Source: Actinomycetota bacterium (GTDB lineage: Bacteria > Actinomycetota > Acidimicrobiia > Acidimicrobiales > Microtrichaceae). Taken from it: a stretch of DNA of 5,489 nucleotides. Below, one piece after another: positions 1-4,508 of this stretch. The stretch spans positions 1 through 5,489 of the forward strand of contig WLLG01000169.1 of assembly GCA_009700815.1 (NCBI GenBank). The letters run 5' to 3'. The notes beneath the pieces were generated by a model. The model was not told the DNA's origin and searched no databases. It was given only the letters and a program-made list of their open reading frames with translations. The stretch's first letter is position 1, and every line of letters begins with the position of its first letter. Position numbers and translations under genes: made by a program.

Positions 1-2
1 CT

Positions 3-143
3 ACTCCAACGCAGATTGATGCGCTAGCTGCAACTGCTGGCCTTGAGCTACAACACCGCCATGCCGATTGGATCGGCACCGAGTTTGACCCCTACGGAAC
101 AGCCCATGTGAGTGTCTACCGAAAGGCGCTCAGCCAAGCTTGA
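3..143 (+). CDS. C-terminal end of a probable SAM-dependent methyltransferase (5' part outside window)
   Basis: The frame is open from the window edge to a TGA at 141-143, giving 46 visible residues. The tail reads ...AGLELQHRHADWIGTEF... then ...HVSVYRKALSQA. An 'AGL-x-L-x-x-R-x-ADW-x-G' segment followed by a final 'HVSVYR' strand is a common ending of class I SAM-dependent methyltransferases, corresponding to the last beta strands of the Rossmann-like fold. The SAM-binding motifs lie upstream of the window, so neither the substrate nor the subfamily can be judged. The gene runs rightward and its last 14 bases overlap the end of the leftward thioesterase gene. The methyltransferase reading rests on general resemblance of a short tail and is moderate at best; the reading frame itself is more secure because all other rightward frames here hit stops. 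Confidence 0.55.
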   Translation, partial: TPTQIDALAATAGLELQHRHADWIGTEFDPYGTAHVSVYRKALSQA

Positions 144-1017
144 TTGGCTGGATCTTGGCGCATTGCGTAGCTACGGCCACCAGGCGGCGATCTTGGTCGT
201 AGATTTCGGCCGTCCCAGAGGCATATCCAGACCCAGCCACCTGCGATCGGGTGTGCTGCAGCAGCCACTCCCCACGCACCTCGGCCACAATCTGCAAACC
301 AAGTTGCAGGCTGATCACCAGAAACGGCGGAACTGATCCGCCCGCACCGGCGTGAACCGCCGGGCCCAAGATGTCACCTGGCAGAGCGAGAGTAGCGGGA
401 TGCCAACTCCCGTCCGATCGAAGTGGCGGAACCTTGAAGCGAAACCAAGAGGCACTCTCTGGCTCGGCGGCGGGGAACTCTTCGTTCCACTTGATCGTGC
501 TGTTGCTGAACCTGAACTCGGTCTGTTCGTGATACGGAATGTTATTGAAGGGGGAATCCGCAGGCCGAGGCGCTGGTTGGGGGCAGTCCTGCGGGTCGGG
601 TACGTCGGGGGCGATCGCTCCAACGAATTCAAAGGGGCTTTTCTCGCTCAGGCCAAACACGCACATGACCATCAGATCGCTCCGCTCGGGCCCCGCTGGA
701 TCCGGAGACTCTGGGTCTAGGGCCCACAGTCGCACCAGCACTTGAGCAGCGGTACGCCCCCGTCGCACAATCTCGGCGCTTGCTGCAACGGGCCCAACCG
801 GAATTGCCTGACAGAACATTGCCTCCGAAGAGACCAGATGCAGATCTTCACGCTCGAGTGCCGCTTCAGCAACGCGCAAAGCGGTCGCCATGGTGGCACC
901 TCCGAAGGCATAGAAAATCCTCCAAGCCTCAGGTATGACTGCGCTAAAGCGACCTACAACGCCATCAACAGGGGTCGGTTCGGTGTCGCGAAGAATGTCG
1001 CCGGGTTGAACACTCAC
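130..1017 (-). CDS. Acyl-CoA thioesterase, double-hotdog (TesB-like / 4HBT_3) family
   Basis: Predicted 295-residue cytosolic enzyme that would hydrolyse acyl-CoA thioesters to free acid and CoA; chain-length preference is not predictable. The N-terminal hotdog covers about residues 17-100 (VDGVVGRF, then the FGGATMATAL helix typical of the family), a low-complexity proline-rich linker about 135-160, and a second hotdog about 165-292. Asp215 in LPGDILGPA sits where TesB enzymes carry the catalytic Asp, and Gln285 in the last strand (ATQCAK) fits the active-site Gln; the Thr position appears to be Ser (VISLQLG). The frame stays open upstream to 1236, but that part overlaps the phosphatase gene and looks non-coding. 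GTG at 1017 is chosen because GAGG at 1026-1029 lies 8 bases before it and homology-like sequence begins right after. It lies 61 bases downstream of the phosphatase gene on the same strand, so co-transcription is likely. Confidence 0.8.
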   Translation of the reverse strand: MSVQPGDILRDTEPTPVDGVVGRFSAVIPEAWRIFYAFGGATMATALRVAEAALEREDLHLVSSEAMFCQAIPVGPVAASAEIVRRGRTAAQVLVRLWALDPESPDPAGPERSDLMVMCVFGLSEKSPFEFVGAIAPDVPDPQDCPQPAPRPADSPFNNIPYHEQTEFRFSNSTIKWNEEFPAAEPESASWFRFKVPPLRSDGSWHPATLALPGDILGPAVHAGAGGSVPPFLVISLQLGLQIVAEVRGEWLLQHTRSQVAGSGYASGTAEIYDQDRRLVAVATQCAKIQPIKLG

Positions 1018-1029
1018 AGGGGTGACCTC
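1015..1029 (-). promoter_or_regulatory. Ribosome binding site deciding the thioesterase GTG start
   Basis: On the minus strand GAGG (1029-1026) lies 8 bases upstream of GTG (1017-1015). An out-of-frame ATG at 1031-1029 just before it opens only a five-codon reading frame whose TGA (1016-1014) overlaps the GTG, so it cannot be the gene's start, though it could couple translation weakly. Confidence 0.5.
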
Positions 1030-1031
1030 AT

Positions 1032-1041
1032 GGGGGGGGGG
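1032..1041. repeat. Homopolymer run of ten G (ten C on the coding strand)
   Basis: Ten consecutive G on the plus strand, read as C10 in the leader of the leftward thioesterase. It lies in the 61-base gap after the phosphatase stop (1079-1081) and directly before the GAGG ribosome binding site. Such tracts are prone to slippage, so the length may vary between cells or be miscalled in assembly. It is outside both coding regions, so a length change would alter leader or promoter spacing and not a reading frame. Confidence 0.9.
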
Positions 1042-1078
1042 TACGCAATTGCTGCAGAAACTTCGACAGCTGGAATCT

Positions 1079-2029
1079 CTAGGTTGGCAGCTTCGGCAGT
1101 CGATCGCGAAGTTGAGCCGCAATCTGCTCGTTGGCATACGCGGCCCACGCGACCGGCGTTGAGGTATCAATCGGAAATAGCAGCGGTCCTGGCGGAAGGG
1201 CCTCGACAATGACACCGGCCGCTCGGGCCACAACAAAGGCAGCTAGATCGTAAGGGTGAGTGTGAAAGCCCTCGGGGTGAAGGAACGGCCGGGGGTCGAG
1301 CACTGCAGAAGCAGCCCCTGATGCAACCGCCATCAGCTGACCCCCGCTACACGGGTACATGTCGTCGTATACCTCAAGGCCTTGCAATACATCGTCCGCC
1401 CAAGAACCAATTGCGGCGTGACCCCCCGGCAACAACCGCACCACGGTGACAAAACTGCGCTCAAGGTCCGCATCCGCTTTTGGGATCAGCTCGCGTTGCA
1501 AAGAGGTGCTCTCGGCGGTGAGAACGTCTTCTTGCACACTCAAAAATCCTGAGGTGTCAGCGCATGCGACCATGGCAATTCCTGCGCGCAGCGTCGGAAT
1601 CTCTACTGCAGCACCGACTTCAAGATCCTCAAGAACCTTGGCTGATCGCCCGGCGCCGATCAGAACCCATGCGCTGTGGGATCCGGCCAGATAGCCGCGG
1701 GTGCCGTCAACCGGGTCGGCTAGGTACGTCCAAGTGGGCGCAGCAGCCGGTACAGGTATGCCAATGGGGATGGGCTCATCGAAACCCTCCATGACGAGTA
1801 CCCCCGGCCACCGCTCTGCACAGCGGCGCCTGAGCCCTGCAATCAAAACTTCCTCGGCTCGAGCATCAACGCCAAAGACATCATCCCCGCCCTCGGTACG
1901 AACCACTTGGCGGTCAGTATCGAGCTGCGCTCCGTGAACGGCAGTGCTCCGCAGCAGCTCGCGCACCTCGCGGCCAACCTCTGCAAGCTGCCGTGCAAGT
2001 GCCTCAGTAGAAATTGAATCTTGCATCAT
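1079..2029 (-). CDS. Inositol-monophosphatase-family (Mg-dependent sugar/nucleotide) phosphatase
   Basis: Predicted 316-residue cytosolic phosphomonoesterase of the IMPase/FBPase/CysQ superfamily. Visible metal-site motifs: a D-x-x-AEE helix (about residues 55-64), an acidic VMEG at 79-82 (Glu81), the hallmark DPVDGT at 105-110 preceded by WTYLA, and an Asp in HPYDLAA (Asp261), the counterpart of the family's WD-x-AAG motif. The length is somewhat longer than a typical 260-280-residue IMPase. The substrate (inositol phosphate, histidinol phosphate, 3'-phosphoadenosine 5'-phosphate, fructose bisphosphate) cannot be assigned from these motifs. The frame is open to 2086, but GAGG at 2040-2043 lies 10 bases before ATG 2029 and 7 before GTG 2032, with another ATG at 2026, so the true start is one of these. 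It is the first gene of a likely two-gene leftward unit with the thioesterase. Confidence 0.82.
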   Translation of the reverse strand: MMQDSISTEALARQLAEVGREVRELLRSTAVHGAQLDTDRQVVRTEGGDDVFGVDARAEEVLIAGLRRRCAERWPGVLVMEGFDEPIPIGIPVPAAAPTWTYLADPVDGTRGYLAGSHSAWVLIGAGRSAKVLEDLEVGAAVEIPTLRAGIAMVACADTSGFLSVQEDVLTAESTSLQRELIPKADADLERSFVTVVRLLPGGHAAIGSWADDVLQGLEVYDDMYPCSGGQLMAVASGAASAVLDPRPFLHPEGFHTHPYDLAAFVVARAAGVIVEALPPGPLLFPIDTSTPVAWAAYANEQIAAQLRDRLPKLPT

Positions 2030-2117
2030 CACAATCTTGCCTCGTAATTGCGTGCATCTTCGTTCGATCTCAGGTACTGCACTCACACTCGTAGGGATGG
2101 CTCACGCACGCGACTTC

Positions 2118-2146
2118 CTGCCGTGCTGCCGTGCTGCAGTGCTGCC
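2118..2146. repeat. Short tandem repeat of an 8-base unit (GTGCTGCC)
   Basis: Three adjacent octamers, GTGCTGCC (2123-2130), GTGCTGCA (2131-2138) and GTGCTGCC (2139-2146), preceded by a partial unit CTGCC (2118-2122). They lie in the divergent promoter region between the phosphatase and SRPBCC genes. The array could be a slippage product or a cluster of binding sites; nothing in the sequence decides. Confidence 0.8.
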
Positions 2147-2169
2147 ATAACAATCGCTGCTGCACTCGG

Positions 2170-2182
2170 TACTGTTCGCAGA
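2170..2182 (+). promoter_or_regulatory. Probable leaderless promoter (-10 TACTGT) of the SRPBCC gene
   Basis: TACTGT at 2170-2175 fits the actinobacterial -10 pattern TAnnnT, and the A of ATG 2182 is 7 bases after its last T, just where transcription would begin. There is no Shine-Dalgarno sequence before the ATG, which agrees with a leaderless mRNA. No convincing -35 box is seen. Confidence 0.4.
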
Positions 2183-2628
2183 TGCCCAGTATCACGGTCA
2201 ATGTTGTACTCGATGCCTCACCTGAAGATGTGTGGGCAGACATTGAGAACATCGCAACGCATCCCGAGTGGATGGAGGATGCAGTGTCGATCGCGTTCAC
2301 GAGCGATCAGCAATCTGGTGCCGGAACCGAATTTGATTGCGCAACTGCCATTGGACCCTTCCGCCTGACCGACCACATGGAGATCACGAGTTGGGTCCCC
2401 GCCAAAGAAATGGGGGTGCGCCATGTTGGGCTCATTACCGGGACTGGCGTGTTTCAGCTCAGCCCAATTGGCCCAGCAGAATCGGCCACGCAGACCTCAT
2501 TCGAATGGACCGAGAAGCTGAATTTTCCCTGGTGGCTCGGCGGCCCCCTCGGTGCCACGGTAGCCAAACCTGTATTGCGCCACGTCTGGCGAACAAACCT
2601 GCACAACCTGCAGCAGCGCTACCGCTGA
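2182..2628 (+). CDS. SRPBCC-fold (polyketide cyclase/dehydrase, START-like) protein
   Basis: Predicted 148-residue small soluble protein. It begins PSITVNVVLDASPEDVW, the first strand and helix signature of the SRPBCC/polyketide cyclase family, followed by HPEWMEDAVSI, a typical second helix and strand. It ends with a long amphipathic C-terminal helix (about residues 122-147), which in this fold covers the hydrophobic ligand pocket. Members bind lipids, polyketides or other hydrophobic ligands; most actinobacterial copies have no known function, and no catalytic residues can be named here. The frame is open back to GTG 2131, but those 17 residues are cysteine-rich and derive from the octamer repeat, so ATG 2182 is chosen. 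It is transcribed divergently from the phosphatase gene and is followed by its own terminator, so it is probably monocistronic. Confidence 0.8.
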   Translation: MPSITVNVVLDASPEDVWADIENIATHPEWMEDAVSIAFTSDQQSGAGTEFDCATAIGPFRLTDHMEITSWVPAKEMGVRHVGLITGTGVFQLSPIGPAESATQTSFEWTEKLNFPWWLGGPLGATVAKPVLRHVWRTNLHNLQQRYR

Positions 2629-2665
2629 ACAGCCGCGGATTACCTATTTACCTGGGTTTATAAAC

Positions 2666-2699
2666 AAGCTACGCACTCTGGCCGAGGCGTCAGCTTTTT
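2666..2699 (+). terminator. Intrinsic terminator after the SRPBCC gene
   Basis: A hairpin is formed by AAGCT (2666-2670) with AGCTT (2692-2696), ACGC (2671-2674) with GCGT (2687-2690) and CTC (2676-2678) with GAG (2684-2686), with single-base bulges at 2675 and 2691 and a 5-base loop (2679-2683). A T tract at 2695-2699 follows directly. It lies 38 bases after the SRPBCC stop. A 10-base palindrome GTTTATAAAC (2656-2665) abuts its 5' side. Confidence 0.7.
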
Positions 2700-2755
2700 C
2701 CTGAATTCTCCAAAGCAAGGGGGCTGGCTCACGCGCTACCGTTATTTGTAGATGC

Positions 2756-2869
2756 GTCGAAGCAGAGCAACGCGACTACCACTGGCACGCCGGTCGGTTC
2801 TGGAACGAGGTGACCATCTCCACCACGGTCAACGCCTGGCAGTCGTTCGCATCCAACTTCTTCACGTGA
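2756..2869 (+). pseudogene. 5'-truncated gene remnant (C-terminal fragment, unidentified)
   Basis: A rightward frame ends at TGA 2867-2869 and is open only back to a TGA at 2702-2704, with no good start codon. From about 2756 it looks like true coding sequence: 32 of 37 codons end in G or C, and the peptide contains DYHWHAGRFWNEV and ends in NAWQSFASNFFT. Upstream, in codons 2705-2755, only 8 of 17 end in G or C, so coding character seems to stop near 2750. The simplest reading is that the 3' end of a GC-rich gene was joined here to unrelated DNA. I do not recognise the family. It may instead be chance composition, since 37 codons is short. Confidence 0.4.
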
Positions 2870-2902
2870 CCAAACTGTCGGCGTCGTGCCGGTGAGATGC
2901 AC

Positions 2903-3229
2903 ATGACTGGTTCGTACCGAGCAGCTGCTGGGATGATGGTGATCCTCGTCGTCATGGCCATCATCACCGTCATCATCGGCGCCGCGGGGGCGCTGGGAGC
3001 GCTCGCCGTTGCGGCGTTCGGGTGGCTTCGATCTGGCAGAAGGATCACGTGGGTCTCGACTGCGCTGGGAGCGCCCGCCGGGCTCCTCGCTGCCGGGACC
3101 GCAACGGTGGCACTCTCAATCGTCGACGCTCTTTTCTCCACAGGGTTCAGCGGGACGGCGCCGGTCGCCCTGGTGTGCGCAGCGCTGGGCGGTGGCGGAT
3201 CGCAGGTGCTCTACCAGCGAACCCGCTGA
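2903..3229 (+). CDS. Small hydrophobic membrane protein, unknown function
   Basis: Predicted 108-residue integral membrane protein. A long hydrophobic stretch at about residues 8-41 (rich in Val, Ile, Met, then Ala/Gly) could be one long or two short membrane segments; a basic loop follows (RSGRR, 44-48), then hydrophobic segments at about 51-78 and 84-98, and a basic C-terminus (YQRTR). No catalytic or binding motif is visible and I do not recognise a family. Two in-frame starts exist, ATG 2897 and ATG 2903; the second is preferred because GGTGAG at 2891-2896 is 6 bases before it and abuts the first. The opposite strand has an overlapping open frame (2776-3141), but its Met/Thr/Ala-rich product looks like an antisense shadow of the hydrophobic codons. 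It lies in the GC-rich insert, 125 bases upstream of the regulator/nucleotidyltransferase operon and on the same strand. Confidence 0.6.
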   Translation: MTGSYRAAAGMMVILVVMAIITVIIGAAGALGALAVAAFGWLRSGRRITWVSTALGAPAGLLAAGTATVALSIVDALFSTGFSGTAPVALVCAALGGGGSQVLYQRTR

Positions 3230-3298
3230 CGGCAGGGGTCAGCGATCGGCCGGCCTGTGCTGCCTTCGCAGCGTGGCGCGCGTGCTTGGCTTCCACCA

Positions 3299-3344
3299 AA
3301 CCCAAAAAACACCAGATAAGTTGCTATATTGCGTTTTTTGGGTT
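3299..3344. promoter_or_regulatory. Perfect 12-bp inverted repeat, probable operator of the HTH/nucleotidyltransferase operon
   Basis: AACCCAAAAAAC (3299-3310) is the exact reverse complement of GTTTTTTGGGTT (3333-3344), separated by a 22-base AT-rich spacer holding TATATT (3325-3330). It ends 10 bases before ATG 3355. AbiEi-type antitoxins are known to autorepress by binding inverted repeats in their promoter, and this arrangement fits a similar circuit. The alternative is a terminator for the membrane protein gene: the T6 sits inside the stem and not after it, and the loop is long, so this is less likely. Confidence 0.55.
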
Positions 3345-3363
3345 CACGGCTACTATGTGTCGT
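3329..3363 (+). promoter_or_regulatory. Candidate promoter of the HTH/nucleotidyltransferase operon
   Basis: TTGCGT (3329-3334) and TACTAT (3351-3356) are spaced by 16 bases. Transcription would then start near 3363, making ATG 3364 a leaderless start. The right arm of the inverted repeat (3333-3344) overlaps the -35 box and spacer, so a bound repressor would block it. TATATT at 3325-3330 is a rival -10 that would give an 18-20-base leader before ATG 3355, but it lacks a -35. Confidence 0.35.
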
Positions 3364-3879
3364 ATGCGAGATCTGGCACCACACGTGCTCGACGAACAGG
3401 CAGCCTCAGAGCTGTTGACGACTGGCGAGGCCGCACGGCTGCTGAACTCGTCACGTCAGCACGTCGTCGACCTCTGCGACAGGGGCGAGCTGCCGTTTGT
3501 CACGACGGGCACCCATCGCCGCATCAGCCGTGGCGACTTGGAGGCGCTCCGTACTCGCACGCAGAAGATGACGCGGGACCAGCGGCGCAGCCTGTGGCTG
3601 GCCTACGCCATCGCCGGGCGGATCGTGGAAGACCCACAGCAGGCGAGGTTGCTCGCCGAAGCAAACCTGGAGCAGATGGCGGCAGCGAGCAAGGGCCGCC
3701 CGTCTCGCTGGCTGGCAGAATGGGCCAACCTTCTCTCTGGCACCCTCGAGCGCCTTCTATACGACTACACGTCCCACAGCCCCCGCGGTCGCGAGCTTCG
3801 CCAGAACGCACCGTTCGCCGGGCTGCTCAGCAGCGCCGAGCGGGCAGCAGTTGTGGAGAACTGGAAGCGCTCAGAGTGA
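3355..3879 (+). CDS. HTH (excisionase/MerR-like) DNA-binding protein, probable antitoxin/autoregulator
   Basis: Predicted 174-residue cytosolic protein. Residues about 20-66 form an excisionase-family winged helix: LLTTGEAARLLNSSRQHVVDL (helix-turn-helix), CDRGELPFV (wing) and THRRISRGDLEALR, the classic 'xHRRI...DL' ending. Residues 72-174 form a mostly helical, Trp- and Arg-containing domain without a motif I can name; in such pairs it may contact the partner. ATG 3355 has no Shine-Dalgarno; ATG 3364 is the alternative and would suit a leaderless transcript. The frame is open far upstream (to 3022), but that part runs through the membrane protein gene in another frame and through the inverted repeat. 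The stop overlaps the next gene's GTG by 4 bases, so the two are translationally coupled. The antitoxin role is inferred from the partner, gene order and promoter repeat; a plain regulator is possible. Confidence 0.75.
   Translation: MCRMRDLAPHVLDEQAASELLTTGEAARLLNSSRQHVVDLCDRGELPFVTTGTHRRISRGDLEALRTRTQKMTRDQRRSLWLAYAIAGRIVEDPQQARLLAEANLEQMAAASKGRPSRWLAEWANLLSGTLERLLYDYTSHSPRGRELRQNAPFAGLLSSAERAAVVENWKRSE
3863..3878 (+). promoter_or_regulatory. Ribosome binding site and overlapping GTG start of the nucleotidyltransferase
   Basis: GGAAG (3863-3867) lies 8 bases before GTG 3876-3878, inside the end of the HTH gene. The GTGA overlap (3876-3879) joins this start to the upstream TGA stop. The frame is open upstream to 3009, but only the part from this GTG resembles a protein family. 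Confidence 0.65.
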
Positions 3880-4412
3880 ACCAGGAACAGCTTGCGCACG
3901 TCCTCCGGGCTGCAGCAAAGATCGCCGGCGACCCTAGGATTTTGGTCATCGGCAGCCAGGCGGTCCTCGGGACGTTCGACGACCAGGATCTGCCCTTGGA
4001 GGCCACACGTTCTGTCGAGGCGGACATCGTGTTCTTAGACGACCCGGACGCCAGCAAGGCCGACGAGGTTGATGGGGCCATCGGCGAAGAGTCCGAGTTC
4101 CACCGGACGTACGGCTACTACGGCCAAGGGGTGACGCTGTCAACAGCGGTTCTTCCAGAGGGATGGCAGGACCGGGTGGTCCGCTTCCCGAGGGAAGACG
4201 CCGCACCTTCCCGAGCGAGTTGCTTAGAGATCTACGACATAGCAGCAGCGAAGCTCGTCGCTGGCCGCGAGAAGGACTTCGAGTACGTCAAAGCACTGGT
4301 CGTCGCCCACCTGCTCGACGTCGACGTGCTGCGCCAGCGCTGCGAACTGATCCCCGCTCCTGCGGGGGTGCGGACCAGGGTCCTCAAGTGGATAGACCGG
4401 GTCCGGACCTGA
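3876..4412 (+). CDS. Nucleotidyltransferase-fold protein (DUF6036 / AbiEii-like), probable toxin of a two-gene module
   Basis: Predicted 178-residue cytosolic protein. The core of a minimal nucleotidyltransferase is visible: ILVIGSQAVLGTF (residues 22-34, Gly-Ser motif of the nucleotide site), then SVEADIVFLDD (46-56), where Glu48 and Asp50 fit the E/D-x-D metal-binding pair. Further on, LEIYDIAAAKLVAGREKDFEY (117-137) matches the family's D-x-x-x-x-K...A-x-x-x-KD motif (Asp121, Lys126, Lys133, Asp134). These features match the group annotated as DUF6036, related to AbiEii/MenT nucleotidyltransferases, some of which modify tRNA ends and stop growth. The substrate here is unknown. The short length and absence of extra domains suggest a stand-alone transferase. 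It is the second gene of the operon and starts inside the HTH gene. Nucleotidyltransferase fold: fairly sure; toxin role: inference; a housekeeping or antibiotic-modifying role cannot be excluded. Confidence 0.75.
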   Translation: MNQEQLAHVLRAAAKIAGDPRILVIGSQAVLGTFDDQDLPLEATRSVEADIVFLDDPDASKADEVDGAIGEESEFHRTYGYYGQGVTLSTAVLPEGWQDRVVRFPREDAAPSRASCLEIYDIAAAKLVAGREKDFEYVKALVVAHLLDVDVLRQRCELIPAPAGVRTRVLKWIDRVRT

Positions 4413-4433
4413 GACGGTGGCCCCACCCGACCC

Positions 4434-4508
4434 CATCAACTCGTTTCGTCTTGCGCCAGACCCCCTTATATAGGGGGCGGCTTCTAAGGATCGTTAGAAC
4501 AGTTGATG
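4434..4508. repeat. Nested inverted repeats between convergent genes (possible bidirectional terminator or structured RNA)
   Basis: An outer pair CATCAACT (4434-4441) / AGTTGATG (4501-4508) encloses three small hairpins: GTCT (4448-4451) / AGAC (4458-4461); CCCCC (4461-4465) / GGGGG (4473-4477) around TTATATA; and TTCTAA (4482-4487) / TTAGAA (4494-4499). The last one contains the rhomboid stop codon. The segment lies between the nucleotidyltransferase end (4412) and the rhomboid end (4494). There is no T tract on either strand, so it is not a standard intrinsic terminator. The first two hairpins share base 4461 and compete. Confidence 0.5.

Noticed and set aside
1018..1236. Upstream extension of the thioesterase reading frame
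   Set aside because: It overlaps the phosphatase C-terminus, is Cys/Arg/Ser-rich and crosses the C10 tract; the ribosome binding site supports GTG 1017.
2776..3141. Leftward open frame of 121 codons opposite the membrane protein
   Set aside because: Its Met/Thr/Ala/Pro-rich product mirrors the hydrophobic codons of the plus strand; the plus strand has the better ribosome binding site and a coherent membrane protein.
3009..3875. Long rightward open frame in front of the nucleotidyltransferase
   Set aside because: It crosses the membrane protein and HTH genes in another frame, is Arg/Ser/Pro-rich like a GC-driven shadow, and the family resemblance begins only at GTG 3876.
2719..4481. AGGGGGC at 2718-2724 and 4472-4478 as flanking attachment-site repeats of the insert
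   Set aside because: Only 7 bases match before the two diverge, no integrase is present, and the left copy lies outside the clear coding switch; chance is enough.
4434..4508. tRNA-like cloverleaf (5-bp C/G stem with 7-base loop TTATATA)
   Set aside because: No TTCRA T-loop, no D-loop GG, wrong arm spacing, A at the wobble position and no CCA; it does not qualify as a tRNA on either strand.
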